Shown here piece after piece: positions 23,584-32,601 of a DNA stretch of 42,944 nt. Origin of the DNA: an uncultured Bacillota bacterium (GTDB lineage: Bacteria > Bacillota_I > Bacilli_A > RFN20 > CAG-449); NCBI GenBank assembly GCA_902493275.1, contig CABUOQ010000014.1, positions 1 to 42,944 of the forward strand. The letters run 5' to 3'. The position numbers were made by a program, and so were the translations under genes. The notes beneath the pieces were generated by a model. The model made no database searches and was not told the DNA's origin. It worked only from the letters and a program-made list of their open reading frames with translations. Position 1 is the first letter of the stretch; each line of letters opens with the position of its first letter.

Positions 23584-24674
23584 TACTCCTCTTCTTTATT
23601 CGCGGCTTGAAGTTTATCTTGCTGATCAGCATTAATTAACGCATCTAATATTTCATCAATATCGCCTTCCATAACTCTATCAAGTTTTTGAATTGTAAAA
23701 CTAATTCGATGATCAGTCACACGATTTTGAGGATAGTTATAAGTTCTAATTTTTTCCGATCTTTCACCCGTTCCAACTTTAAGTCGACGCTCTGTATCTA
23801 TTTTTTCATTTTGTTCAGCTTGCTTTAAAGCATATACTCTAGCTTTTAATAAATTCATAGCAATCTCACGGTTTTGTAATTGAGATCTTTCAACTTGACA
23901 TGCGACAACAATTCCAGTAGGAATATGTGTTATACGAACTGCCGATTCTGTTTTGTTAACGTTTTGACCGCCTGCTCCTGAAGAACGATATGTATCTATT
24001 TGTAAATCCGATGGATTAATAACTACCTCAACTTCTGGAGTTTCAGGCATTACTAACACTGTCGCCGTGGAGGTATGTATTCTTCCAGAAGCTTCAGTCT
24101 TAGGAACACGTTGAACACGATGTACACCAGATTCAAATTTTAAACGTGAGTACACGTCCGAACCTTTTATCATGAATGAGATATTAGAATATCCACCCAT
24201 TTCTGATTCATTAGCATCTAAAATAGATATTTTCCATCCCTTAACTTCTGCATAACGAGTATACATTCTAAATAAATCGCCAGCGAATATATTAGCCTCA
24301 TCTCCACCAGCTGCACCTTTTATCTCCATGATTATATTTTTTCCATCATTAGGATCTTTAGGCACCAACATCAACTTTATAAAATTATAAAGTTCTTCAC
24401 TTTTTATAGTGAGATCCTTTATATTCTCTTTAGCAAAAGCAACAATTTCTGGATCACTATCATTTTCCATTATTTTAGAATCTTCAATATCCGCTATCAT
24501 TTTTTTATATTCCTGATAACGAGAAACAGGATCCTCTAATGAAGATCTTTCTTTATTTAATTCTGTCATTTTTGCAATGTTTGATACAATGTCATCTTTA
24601 CAAAGCAAATCATCAATTTCATGTAGACGCTTTTCCATAGCATCTAATCTTTCTATCATTTTATCTGTTTGCAT
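23583..24674 (-). CDS. prfA: Peptide chain release factor 1
   Basis: Recognises UAA and UAG and releases the finished peptide. The anticodon-like motif is PxT (VPKTEASG), which marks RF1 rather than RF2 (SPF). The peptidyl-hydrolysis motif GGQ is in SSGAGGQNVNKT, and KGAAGGDEANIFA is the conserved domain-2 segment. The start is the ATG at 24672-24674 (363 residues), chosen because AGGTGA lies seven bases upstream; the GTG nine bases earlier is part of that ribosome site. Upstream TATGAT with a TTTAAA at 17-bp spacing is a possible promoter, divergent from the phosphodiesterase gene. It heads the five-gene unit down to rpiB. Confidence 0.97.
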   Translation of the reverse strand: MQTDKMIERLDAMEKRLHEIDDLLCKDDIVSNIAKMTELNKERSSLEDPVSRYQEYKKMIADIEDSKIMENDSDPEIVAFAKENIKDLTIKSEELYNFIKLMLVPKDPNDGKNIIMEIKGAAGGDEANIFAGDLFRMYTRYAEVKGWKISILDANESEMGGYSNISFMIKGSDVYSRLKFESGVHRVQRVPKTEASGRIHTSTATVLVMPETPEVEVVINPSDLQIDTYRSSGAGGQNVNKTESAVRITHIPTGIVVACQVERSQLQNREIAMNLLKARVYALKQAEQNEKIDTERRLKVGTGERSEKIRTYNYPQNRVTDHRISFTIQKLDRVMEGDIDEILDALINADQQDKLQAANKEEE

Positions 24675-24725
24675 TTTATTCACCTAAACCTTAATTATCA
24701 TATCAAATATAATTATTTTTTTAAA

Positions 24726-24742
24726 CATTATTTTAAATAATG
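24726..24742. repeat. 17-bp palindrome in the prfA/phosphodiesterase divergent region
   Basis: Eight-base arms (24726-24733 and 24735-24742) are perfectly complementary around one central base. It sits between the two divergent promoters and could be an operator or cruciform; being pure AT except for the terminal pair, it may also be chance. Confidence 0.35.
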
Positions 24743-24774
24743 CTTTAAGAGTATCTTTTTTTTATTTTGTTTAA

Positions 24775-24810
24775 TTGAAATAATCATTTCTTTTTATTAA
24801 AATTATTATA
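24775..24810 (+). promoter_or_regulatory. Promoter of a probably leaderless transcript
   Basis: TTGAAA (24775-24780), a 17-bp spacer and TAAAAT (24798-24803) place the predicted transcript start at about 24810, the A of the ATG itself. There is no Shine-Dalgarno sequence before this start. Confidence 0.6.
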
Positions 24811-25919
24811 TGAAACAATATAGATGTGATTTTAATAATTCATTAGTAAATTTATCTTCATCAATTTTAAAGTATTATGGCATCGAACCTTTTCATACAA
24901 CTTTAAAACCCTTAGATGAACTATTAGAAAAAAAACAATATGACAAAATAACTGTTATCTTATTTGATGGTCTTAATAAATATATTAAAGAGCAACATTT
25001 AAAGAGCTCTGATGTCTTAATAAAAAAAGTAAAATTTAATATTACTTCTGTGTTTCCACCAACAACAGCCGCAGCAACAACAGCTTTTTTAAGTGGAAAA
25101 TTCCCTATTGAAACTGGTTGGCTCGGATGGTCACAGCACTTTAATAATTTAAATGTTACTTTAGATATGTTCTCAAATAGAATAAGCAAAACTGATGAAT
25201 TTTACAAAACAAAAGCCTCCTATGAGTTTTGCCCATATAAAACAATCTTGGATTTAATAAATGAATCCAACAACGCTAAAGCTTATAGTGTATACCCACA
25301 AAAAATAAATAATGGTGAAGCCAAAGATTTATCTAATTTTTTTGATATTTTAAATAATAAAATGAAAGGTAATAGCAAACAATTCATATATGCTTATTGG
25401 ACTGATCCTGATAGTTCTATCCATGCAGAAGGAGTTCACTCACATCATGTCAAAGATGTTATTAAATATATAAATAAGCACGTGGCTCGCTTAGCAAAAT
25501 TAAATCCGGACAATTTAATTTTAGTCATCGCTGATCATGGATTAATTGATGCTCAATATGAATATATAACCGAACACAAAGACCTATATTCACTTTTAAA
25601 ATTTGATCCCTATCTTGACTCTAGATCATTACTTGTTCAAGTAAAAGAAAACAAACATCAAGAATTTGAAGATTTGTTTAACCGCTACTATGGTGAGCGT
25701 TATCTTTTGTTACCAAAGCAAAAATACCTCGAAAAACAATATTTTGGAATTGGTAAAACTTTTGATAAAATAGATAATTTCCTAGGCGATTATTTAATTA
25801 CCGCTCTAACCGAGAAAACTCTTGTCGTCCCTGATCCTAATGGGGAAGAGCTAATTGGTCAACATGCCGGATCAATGGAAGAAGAATTTGTTATATCTGT
25901 AGCTGTGTTTAATGATTAA
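24810..25919 (+). CDS. Alkaline-phosphatase-superfamily phosphodiesterase/nucleotide pyrophosphatase
   Basis: A 369-residue cytoplasmic protein of the type I phosphodiesterase/nucleotide pyrophosphatase family. D53 in VILFDG begins the first metal site. The nucleophile is probably T86 in SVFPPTTAAATTAFLSGKFP. WTDPDSSIHAEGVHSHH supplies the second set of Asp/His ligands, and ADHGLID and GQHAGS the late ones. There is no signal peptide, so the substrate should be intracellular; candidates are nucleotide sugars, dinucleotides or phosphonates, not distinguishable here. The ATG has no ribosome site and a promoter is positioned so that transcription should start at the ATG. Neighbours (prfA unit and dnaX unit) give no functional clue. 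Confidence 0.8.
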   Translation: MKQYRCDFNNSLVNLSSSILKYYGIEPFHTTLKPLDELLEKKQYDKITVILFDGLNKYIKEQHLKSSDVLIKKVKFNITSVFPPTTAAATTAFLSGKFPIETGWLGWSQHFNNLNVTLDMFSNRISKTDEFYKTKASYEFCPYKTILDLINESNNAKAYSVYPQKINNGEAKDLSNFFDILNNKMKGNSKQFIYAYWTDPDSSIHAEGVHSHHVKDVIKYINKHVARLAKLNPDNLILVIADHGLIDAQYEYITEHKDLYSLLKFDPYLDSRSLLVQVKENKHQEFEDLFNRYYGERYLLLPKQKYLEKQYFGIGKTFDKIDNFLGDYLITALTEKTLVVPDPNGEELIGQHAGSMEEEFVISVAVFND

Positions 25920-25992
25920 ATAAGCAAATTAATGCTTCTTTTAACTAAAGTTAAACTTATAATAAAAAATTAATGTCTTTAAGCTTTAAGTC

Positions 25993-26036
25993 ATTTCAAA
26001 AAACTTCTTAATAGTTTATAATAAATCATGGGTGAA
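25993..26036 (+). promoter_or_regulatory. Promoter of the dnaX operon
   Basis: TTTCAA (25993-25998), a 17-bp spacer and TATAAT (26016-26021). The short leader contains GGGTGA (26030-26034), about seven bases before the ATG at 26042. The -35 box is identical to the one before the ferredoxin gene. Confidence 0.55.
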
Positions 26037-26041
26037 CAAAT

Positions 26042-27736
26042 ATGTCTTATAAAGCTTTATATCGTACTTATCGTCCAACAACATTTGAAGAAGTTGCAGG
26101 ACAACAACACATTATTAGAACTTTAAAAAATGCGCTAAGCGAAAATAAAATTGCACATGCCTATCTTTTTTGTGGACCACGTGGAACTGGAAAAACTACT
26201 ATGGCACGTTTATTTGCTAAAGCCTTAAATTGTGATGATGGTTTTGGCAAACAATGTAATAAATGTGAAAATTGCATAGCAATTAATGAAGGGCGACATC
26301 CAGATATTATCGAAATAGATGCTGCTAGTAATCGAGGTATAGATGATATTCGTGACTTAATTTCTAAAGTCAAATATTCACCTATAATGGGCAATTATAA
26401 AGTGTATATCATCGATGAAGTACATATGATGACTACAGAAGCCTTCAACGCTTTATTAAAGACCCTCGAAGAACCACCTGAAAGAGTTATTTTCATACTA
26501 GCAACTACTGAGCCATATAAATTAATGCCTACTATTTTATCTAGATGCCAAAGATATGATTTTACAAAAGTTAGTGATGGCGATATGTATAATCGTCTTA
26601 TAGATGTTTGCCAATATGAAAATGTTGAATTTGAAGAAGAAGCAATATCTTTACTAGTTTCATTGGCCGATGGCGGTATGAGAGATGCATTATCTATGTT
26701 GGATCAAACTATCGCTTATTGTGGAAATAAAATAACTACCATTGCCATTCAAGAATTATATGGACTCTCATCAATAAATGAAAAATTAAGATTATTATCT
26801 TCTTTAAATGAAGGAAATGTTTTAGAAGTTACAAATATTATTAAAAATTTATCTAATAATGGGATTGATATAAAAAGATTAACTTCCGATTTATTAGAAA
26901 TTTTAAAAGATATTTTAATTTATCAAACCACCAAAAACGACACTCTCTTAAGAGTTTTAAAATTAAGTGAGATACAAAATATAAATATACCTTTAAAGAA
27001 AGTAAATCAGATGATTGATATCCTATTGGAAACCATCTCTAATTATCGCTTAGTCAATAACGTTCTATCTTTATTTGAAATTGCAATGCTTAAAATATCT
27101 TCTTTAAATGTCATAAATGAAGAACAAGAAAAAATTATTCAACAACCTTTAAAAGTCGAAGTTAAGCAAGAAAAAGAAATTATTGAACCTAAAAACGTTG
27201 TTGAAAATAAGCCTTCATCTATAAAAGAAGAAGTTAAACCACAAGTAAAAATTATAAATACACCCGTTGAAAATTATTCTAACAATTTTTTAAATAATGT
27301 TTCATTTACAAGTGTAGAGCCTTTATTAGAAGAAGGCACCCCGATTGATTATACTATGGATGATATTATAAATATTATGGTTCAAGCGACAAAAGAAGCT
27401 AAAATCTCACTGAACAACAATTGGAAACTATTAGATTCATTATTAAGTAATAATCGAGTCGGAAAATACGCTTCAATGCTCAAACTAGCTATGCCTAGAA
27501 TAGTCAGTAAAACCGCTATTGTTCTCGAATCATCATTTAAAAACGTTATAAATAGGGTAAATATTAAAGAAAATCAATATGGATTATCAAAAGTCATAGA
27601 GGCTTTATGTGGTGAATCATGCGTAATTATTTGCATGTCTCAGCAAGATTATGTTGAATCAGTAAAAAAATTCACTAATTTGCAACAAGCTAATAAATTA
27701 CCTTTACCAAAGCCAGTTGCTATAAATATAAAATAA
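26042..27736 (+). CDS. dnaX: DNA polymerase III subunit gamma/tau
   Basis: The ATPase of the replicative clamp loader. Walker A GPRGTGKT lies at 45-52, the zinc site is made by C64, C72, C75 and C78, Walker B IIDEVH lies near 123-128, sensor 1 is ATTEP, and the arginine-finger motif is in LSRCQRYDF. AAA+ domains I-III extend to about residue 370. A charged linker rich in Lys/Glu and a divergent tau-specific C-terminal part (about 430-564) follow. The length matches Bacilli DnaX. No convincing slippery sequence for a gamma frameshift was found. It leads a seven-gene unit through rsmI with short gaps or overlaps, as in B. subtilis. Confidence 0.97.
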   Translation: MSYKALYRTYRPTTFEEVAGQQHIIRTLKNALSENKIAHAYLFCGPRGTGKTTMARLFAKALNCDDGFGKQCNKCENCIAINEGRHPDIIEIDAASNRGIDDIRDLISKVKYSPIMGNYKVYIIDEVHMMTTEAFNALLKTLEEPPERVIFILATTEPYKLMPTILSRCQRYDFTKVSDGDMYNRLIDVCQYENVEFEEEAISLLVSLADGGMRDALSMLDQTIAYCGNKITTIAIQELYGLSSINEKLRLLSSLNEGNVLEVTNIIKNLSNNGIDIKRLTSDLLEILKDILIYQTTKNDTLLRVLKLSEIQNINIPLKKVNQMIDILLETISNYRLVNNVLSLFEIAMLKISSLNVINEEQEKIIQQPLKVEVKQEKEIIEPKNVVENKPSSIKEEVKPQVKIINTPVENYSNNFLNNVSFTSVEPLLEEGTPIDYTMDDIINIMVQATKEAKISLNNNWKLLDSLLSNNRVGKYASMLKLAMPRIVSKTAIVLESSFKNVINRVNIKENQYGLSKVIEALCGESCVIICMSQQDYVESVKKFTNLQQANKLPLPKPVAINIK

Positions 27737-27751
27737 AAAGGAGAAAAAACT

Positions 27752-28057
27752 ATGAATATGCAAGCTTTAATGCAACAAGCACAAAAAATGCAACGTGAAA
27801 TGCAAAAAAAACAAGCAGAATTAGAAGCTAAAACTTTTTCTGTCGATAGCGCAGGCGGAGCAATAAAAGTTATTATCAAAGGAACACGTCAAATTGAAAA
27901 AATTGAAATTGATAAAGACGCTATTGATCCAGATGACAAAGAGATGTTAGAAGATATGATTAAAATTGCCATTAATGAAGCAATATCTGTTGTTGATAAT
28001 GCTTTTGATGCTCTTAATGCACAAATGACAAATGGTATAAAAATGCCTGGGTTTTAA
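27752..28057 (+). CDS. ybaB: YbaB/EbfC-family nucleoid-associated protein
   Basis: A 101-residue DNA-binding dimer of the YbaB family, almost always found between dnaX and recR. The N-terminal helix is rich in Met, Gln and Lys (MQALMQQAQKMQREMQKKQ) and is followed by the GGAIKVIIKGTRQIEKIEID strand region and the DKEMLEDMIKIAINEA helix. AAAGGAG precedes the ATG, 15 bases after the dnaX stop. Members bind DNA as tweezer-like dimers; the exact role is not settled, possibly in recombination or nucleoid organisation. Confidence 0.95.
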   Translation: MNMQALMQQAQKMQREMQKKQAELEAKTFSVDSAGGAIKVIIKGTRQIEKIEIDKDAIDPDDKEMLEDMIKIAINEAISVVDNAFDALNAQMTNGIKMPGF

Positions 28058-28060
28058 TAC

Positions 28061-28666
28061 ATGCAAGAATTAAAAACAATCTCAAATTTGGTTCAATCTT
28101 TAAAATGTGTTCCAGGAATAGGCAATAAGTCCGCTGAAAGAATTGCTTATGAATTTTTAAAAATGGATTCAAGCAAAATTTCTGCTTTAATTAGTTCATT
28201 AGAGGATATTAAAAACAATATTTCTATCTGTCCTAAATGCGGCTGCTATAAAGAAAGTGGTACCTGTTTAATCTGTGAAGATGAAACGCGTGACAACTCT
28301 TTGCTCATCGTTGTTACCTCATTTAAAGATGTGTTAGCTTTTGAAAGGTTAACTTCAATTCATGCATTATATCATGTTTTAAATGGCTCTATTTCTCCAA
28401 CCAAAGGAATAACCGCTTCAGATATAAATATTAGCAACCTTATAAAGCGTATTAAAGAAGGAACATTTAAAGAAGTTTTACTTGCCACTAATCCAACCAT
28501 TGATGGTGAAACAACTGCTTTATATATTAAAAGATTATTAGAGGAATTTTCAGATTTAAAAATTACTCGTCTCGCCTATGGATTACCAATGGGTGCAAAT
28601 TTAGATTATACTGATGAATTAACTTTAACTAGAGCACTAGAAGGAAGAACTGATTTCAAAAAATAG
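28061..28666 (+). CDS. recR: Recombination mediator protein RecR
   Basis: Works with RecO (and RecF) to load RecA onto SSB-coated gaps. The N-terminal helix-hairpin-helix is in LKCVPGIGNKSAERIAYEF. The four-cysteine zinc finger is C72-x2-C75 and C81-x2-C84, within CPKCGCYKESGTCLIC. The Toprim domain begins LLIVVTSFKDVLAFE, and the C-terminal Walker-like part contains ITRLAYGLPMGANLDYTDELTL. The length of 201 residues is typical. It starts three bases after the ybaB stop. A clear Shine-Dalgarno is lacking, so it may depend on coupling to ybaB translation. Confidence 0.97.
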   Translation: MQELKTISNLVQSLKCVPGIGNKSAERIAYEFLKMDSSKISALISSLEDIKNNISICPKCGCYKESGTCLICEDETRDNSLLIVVTSFKDVLAFERLTSIHALYHVLNGSISPTKGITASDINISNLIKRIKEGTFKEVLLATNPTIDGETTALYIKRLLEEFSDLKITRLAYGLPMGANLDYTDELTLTRALEGRTDFKK

Positions 28667-28676
28667 AGGTTTTATT

Positions 28677-29303
28677 ATGTCATTATTTATTTCAATTGAA
28701 GGTCCTGAGGGATCTGGAAAATCTTCAGCAATTAAAATTGTATATGAACGCTTAATAAAAGATGGTTATTCTATCGTTCAAACACGAGAACCAGGAGGAA
28801 CATCCATCTCTGAGCAGATAAGAAATATCATCCTAGATAAAGATAATACTGAGATGGACTCTCGATGTGAAGCTTTATTATATGCTGCATCAAGAAGACA
28901 ACACTTAGTGCAAAAAATTTGGCCTGCTTTAAAAAAAGGATATTTAGTTTTTTGTGATCGTTATTTGGATTCTTCACTCGCTTATCAAGGAATCGCTCGA
29001 GGTATTGGATTAGAAGAAGTTTTAAACATTAATCTTTTTGCTACCGAAAATACATTTCCAGATTTAACTTTACTTTTTGATATCGAACCAGAAATCGGAT
29101 TAAAACGCATCGCTAGTAATGCTGATAGAGAAGTTAATCGTCTAGATTTAGAAAAATTAGAATTTCATAAAAAAGTTCGATCAGGATATTTATTATTAGC
29201 TAAAAAATATCCTGAAAGAATTAAAATTATTGATGCTAGCCAATCTTTAGAAGTTGTCGCAGAAGAAACTTATAGAATTATTAAAGGAAAACTAAATAAA
29301 TGA
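28677..29303 (+). CDS. tmk: Thymidylate kinase
   Basis: Phosphorylates dTMP to dTDP. The P-loop is EGPEGSGKSS (about 8-17), the REPGGTSISEQIR segment binds dTMP, DRYLDSSLAYQG is the conserved DRY motif (about 95-106), and the LID region follows at about 140-155. It is 208 residues, a normal length. AGAGG precedes the ATG. It overlaps holB by four bases (ATGA). The usual intervening yaaQ (darA) and yaaR genes of B. subtilis are absent. Confidence 0.97.
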   Translation: MSLFISIEGPEGSGKSSAIKIVYERLIKDGYSIVQTREPGGTSISEQIRNIILDKDNTEMDSRCEALLYAASRRQHLVQKIWPALKKGYLVFCDRYLDSSLAYQGIARGIGLEEVLNINLFATENTFPDLTLLFDIEPEIGLKRIASNADREVNRLDLEKLEFHKKVRSGYLLLAKKYPERIKIIDASQSLEVVAEETYRIIKGKLNK

Positions 29304-30295
29304 ATTTTGGAGATTATCTAAAAAACAAGCAACCATTAATCTATAACACTTTTATTAATGCGCTAAAAAATAATAAGTTATCACATGCTTATTTAATAAA
29401 AGGAAATGCTGATGCTCCTTTATTAGAATGCGCTAAATTTTTAGCAAAATCTTTGATTTGCCTTAATGGTAATCCTTTGGCTTGTTGCGAATGTTTTAAT
29501 TGTCTTCGTTTTGATGATAATAATTACGCTGATTTTATGCTTTTAGATGGTTCTAAACAAAACATAAAAGTAAGCGATATTGAAACTCTTCAAAATTTTT
29601 TTCAAAATACTTCATCAGAAAAAAGTGAAAAAATGATATATATTATCCATCTACTTGAAAATTCAAATCGTGAATCTTTAAATGCAATTTTGAAATTTCT
29701 TGAAGAGCCACAAGATAATGTCTATGCTTTTATCACCACAGCAAATGAAGAAAAATTACTACCAACTATTCTCTCGCGAACTCAACATTTAAAACTTATC
29801 CCTTTAGATCATAATGATCTTATTAATTCCGCAAAAGAAAAAGGTGTTAGTGAGGATGATGCTGAATTACTATCTCAATTTAATGGTAATGTTGACACTT
29901 TAGTTCAAGTAGCTACAAGTGAATCATATATAAAAATTAAAGATTTAGTTTTTGATATCTTAGATTGTATTTATAAATCTCGCGGAGAAATGTTATATTA
30001 TATTGAAACAGTAGTTATTCCCTTTTTAAAGGATAAAGTATCTACTAGACTATTCTTAGACATTCTGTCAATCGCTTTTAAAGATTTAATTAATGACTCT
30101 TTGGGATTAGATTTAATATTATCATCTCAAAAAGAATTGATTCATTCATTAAATGGAAAAATAAATAACATCAATGAATGCTATCTACAAATTATGTTTG
30201 CCAGAGGGCAACTGGATTTAAATGTTAATATTGGATTATTAATCGAACATATAGGTATTACTATTTATAAAGGAGTTGAAGAAAAATGGATTTAA
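29300..30295 (+). CDS. holB: DNA polymerase III subunit delta'
   Basis: The stator subunit of the clamp loader. Its 331 residues keep the AAA+ fold and the zinc-finger cysteines (ACCECFNC near residues 56-63). The P-loop position is degenerate (KGNADAPLLE), as expected for non-ATPase delta'. LLENSNRESLNAILKFLEEP and TTANEEKLLPTILSRTQ match the sensor and arginine-finger (SRx) region. Start and stop overlap tmk (4 bases) and ricT (10 bases), so the three are translationally coupled. It would join DnaX from the first gene of the operon. Confidence 0.93.
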   Translation: MNFGDYLKNKQPLIYNTFINALKNNKLSHAYLIKGNADAPLLECAKFLAKSLICLNGNPLACCECFNCLRFDDNNYADFMLLDGSKQNIKVSDIETLQNFFQNTSSEKSEKMIYIIHLLENSNRESLNAILKFLEEPQDNVYAFITTANEEKLLPTILSRTQHLKLIPLDHNDLINSAKEKGVSEDDAELLSQFNGNVDTLVQVATSESYIKIKDLVFDILDCIYKSRGEMLYYIETVVIPFLKDKVSTRLFLDILSIAFKDLINDSLGLDLILSSQKELIHSLNGKINNINECYLQIMFARGQLDLNVNIGLLIEHIGITIYKGVEEKWI

Positions 30296-31164
30296 TATTT
30301 GGTGTCAATTTTGCAAATCAAAACAAGCCACAATACTTTTTAGCAAATTATGAAATAAAACAAGGAGAAATGGTTGTTGCTGAATCAATTCGTGGATTGG
30401 AATTAGGCCGCGTTTGTTCTGTTCCTAAAGAATATACTATCGTTGAAGGCGAAGACATCCCTTTTTCTTATATTATAAGAATTGCTACGGATGAAGACTT
30501 GCAAGCATATGAAAAAAATAAAATTGAATGTGCCGAAGCGATGAAAATCGTTCAAATGCAAGCTAACACTCTTTCTTTAGGCATGTCTGTAACTAATGCT
30601 GATTACACTTTAGATAAAAATAAATTGATTATTTCATATCTTGCCGATGACCGCGTTGATTTTAGAGAACTATTAAAAGTTTTAGCCTCACTATATCATT
30701 GTCGCATCGAATTAAGACAAATTGGACCACGCGATAAAGCCAAGATGATCGGCGGAATTGGAATCTGCGGATTACCTTTATGTTGTTCAACTTTCTTAAA
30801 TGAATTCGATGGGATTTCAATAACTATGGCTAAAAATCAAATGCTTGCTTTGAATATTCCTAAGCTAAGTGGCCATTGTGGAAAATTAATCTGTTGCTTA
30901 AAATATGAAGACGAAGTTTATACTTTAGAAAAGAAAGATATGCCAAGAGTGGGATTAAGAGTTAATTATGAAGACCAAGTATTTCGCATTGCTTCCATAA
31001 ACATCATCACTAAAACTGTCCGTTTAGAATCAATTGACAATGTTATATTTGTCCCATTAGAAGCAATCGAAGGCAAAGTAATTCAAAATCCAATCAACAA
31101 TAAAAATAATCCAAAGCCAAAAAATAAGGAAAAGAATATTGAAATTAAAAATGAAAAGAATTAA
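30286..31164 (+). CDS. ricT: PSP1-domain protein RicT (YaaT)
   Basis: A member of the Y-complex family that in B. subtilis acts with RicA and RicF in RNase Y-dependent mRNA processing. Its 292 residues hold the PSP1 domain (about 60-150, with DDRVDFRELLKVLA) and a conserved cysteine-rich part: IGICGLPLCCSTFL and GHCGKLICCLKYE, which supply iron-sulfur ligands in the family. The C-terminal tail is Asn/Lys-rich and of low complexity. AAAGGAG lies inside the end of holB at proper distance from the ATG. The end overlaps rsmI. The position after holB is conserved in Bacilli. Confidence 0.95.
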   Translation: MDLIFGVNFANQNKPQYFLANYEIKQGEMVVAESIRGLELGRVCSVPKEYTIVEGEDIPFSYIIRIATDEDLQAYEKNKIECAEAMKIVQMQANTLSLGMSVTNADYTLDKNKLIISYLADDRVDFRELLKVLASLYHCRIELRQIGPRDKAKMIGGIGICGLPLCCSTFLNEFDGISITMAKNQMLALNIPKLSGHCGKLICCLKYEDEVYTLEKKDMPRVGLRVNYEDQVFRIASINIITKTVRLESIDNVIFVPLEAIEGKVIQNPINNKNNPKPKNKEKNIEIKNEKN

Positions 31165-32002
31165 ATCATATAATAATGGTGCTACATGTTATTTTATCGC
31201 CACCCCAATTGGTAATCTTGATGATTTTTCTCCGCGTGCTAAACAAATATTATCTAGCGTAAATTTTATTGCGTGCGAAGATACTCGAACAACATCTGCT
31301 CTACTTAATCACTTTAATATTAAGAAGAATTTAATAAGTTATCATGAACATAATGAGCAATTGTGTTCAACTAAGCTTATCTCTATTTTAAAAGAAGGCA
31401 AATCGATTGCTATTTGCTCTGATGCTGGCTATCCTGGAATTTCTGATCCAGGACAAATAATTGCTCGTCATTGTATCGAAAATGATATTCCCATCAGCGT
31501 AATTCCTGGAGCTAATGCCTTTATTCCCGCTTTAATTGGATCTGGCTTAGATAGTGATCACTTCTATTTTCATGGATTTTTATCATCTAAACCATCCAAA
31601 AGGCTCCAAGAAATAAAAGATTTAATGTACGTCCCTTGCACTTTAATCTTTTACGAAGCACCACATCGAATAAAACAAACATTATTAGATTTATATCATA
31701 TATTAGGAAATAGAAAAATTTCTATCGCACGCGAAATTACTAAATTGCATGAGGAATATATCCGTGGCACTTTAGAGGAATTATCACAAATTGATGAAAG
31801 CACTCTTAAAGGAGAAATGGTACTAATTGTTGAAAAAGGACACGCTGAAAAAATTGATTATGATGATGATACTTTAATAATAAAAATCAAAAGCTACACT
31901 AAAAACGGAACATCTTTAAAAGATGCTTGCAAACTTGTCGCGGAAGAAACCGGTATTAAAAAGAATTATCTTTATAATTTAACAATTAATAATCAAGAAT
32001 AA
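31151..32002 (+). CDS. rsmI: 16S rRNA (cytidine-1402-2'-O) methyltransferase
   Basis: Methylates the 2'-O of C1402 of 16S rRNA in the decoding centre. It is 283 residues from the ATG at 31151; a TTG frame 12 bases upstream exists, but the ATG has AAGGAAAAG upstream. The tetrapyrrole-methylase fold is shown by FIATPIGNLDDFSPRA, CEDTRTTSALLNHF, SDAGYPGISDPG and VIPGANAFIPALIGSG, in order. The C-terminal region (about 225-283) is the usual short helical domain. It overlaps ricT by 14 bases and ends the operon, abutting the convergent PPTase gene with no terminator between them. Confidence 0.97.
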   Translation: MKRIKSYNNGATCYFIATPIGNLDDFSPRAKQILSSVNFIACEDTRTTSALLNHFNIKKNLISYHEHNEQLCSTKLISILKEGKSIAICSDAGYPGISDPGQIIARHCIENDIPISVIPGANAFIPALIGSGLDSDHFYFHGFLSSKPSKRLQEIKDLMYVPCTLIFYEAPHRIKQTLLDLYHILGNRKISIAREITKLHEEYIRGTLEELSQIDESTLKGEMVLIVEKGHAEKIDYDDDTLIIKIKSYTKNGTSLKDACKLVAEETGIKKNYLYNLTINNQE

Positions 32003-32590
32003 TTATAAAAAGCTAGCTTGCATGTTAAATGTATCTTGATAACAAATACTTAAAATATATTCTTTATTATTGAGAATATATTTTTTATTTATACAATTAA
32101 AATTTGAGGTTTCAATATTCTTAAAAGATGTTTTATCATCTAACATTTTATAAATTGCTTCCTTTTGGCACCATATATTTATAATTTGCTCAGAAGATAA
32201 AATATCACTATTATTCAATTCATGAGGGGTTAAAATCTTTTTTAGCAACTTCAAGTGGTCTTTATCATCAAATACTTGTAAATCAATACCGACTATATTA
32301 TTGGCAATAGCTACCGCGACATATTCATCGCTATGAGATATCGAAAAATTAAAACTAGATAACCATTTACCATTTTCGCTTTGATGAAATTTATAGTTAT
32401 CTATTTTTTTATTAAATATTTGCATGATGGCATTTTCAAGCGTTATCCATGCCCAATATTTTTGTCGTTTTAAATCATCATTGAAACAATTTTTAATTTC
32501 ATTATCCTTTTCTAAGGGATAAACATTTTTATAATCAATTACCTGAGGAATCTTACTTATAAAAACATAAACGTCTTCTTTTATTTCCAT
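32003..32590 (-). CDS. Sfp-type 4'-phosphopantetheinyl transferase
   Basis: Transfers phosphopantetheine from CoA to a carrier-protein serine. At about 195 residues it is slightly shorter than Sfp (224). The signatures are FSISHSDEYVAVAIA, VGIDLQ and the catalytic helix WCQKEAIYK, in the correct order. In the metal site the usual GIDxE reads GIDLQ, so the second acidic ligand is replaced by Gln. No NRPS or PKS genes are nearby; it probably serves the fatty acid ACP, possibly in place of AcpS. Neither the ATG (32588-32590) nor a TTG six bases upstream has a clear ribosome site. It follows the YfhO-like gene closely and may depend on readthrough translation. It ends exactly at the rsmI stop. 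Confidence 0.88.
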   Translation of the reverse strand: MEIKEDVYVFISKIPQVIDYKNVYPLEKDNEIKNCFNDDLKRQKYWAWITLENAIMQIFNKKIDNYKFHQSENGKWLSSFNFSISHSDEYVAVAIANNIVGIDLQVFDDKDHLKLLKKILTPHELNNSDILSSEQIINIWCQKEAIYKMLDDKTSFKNIETSNFNCINKKYILNNKEYILSICYQDTFNMQASFL

Positions 32591-32601
32591 ATTCAATAAA
32601 A

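Noticed and set aside
27115..27260. A-rich runs in dnaX as a possible gamma frameshift site
   Set aside because: The A runs are not in the X-XXY-YYZ frame needed, and no stop-proximal hairpin is evident.
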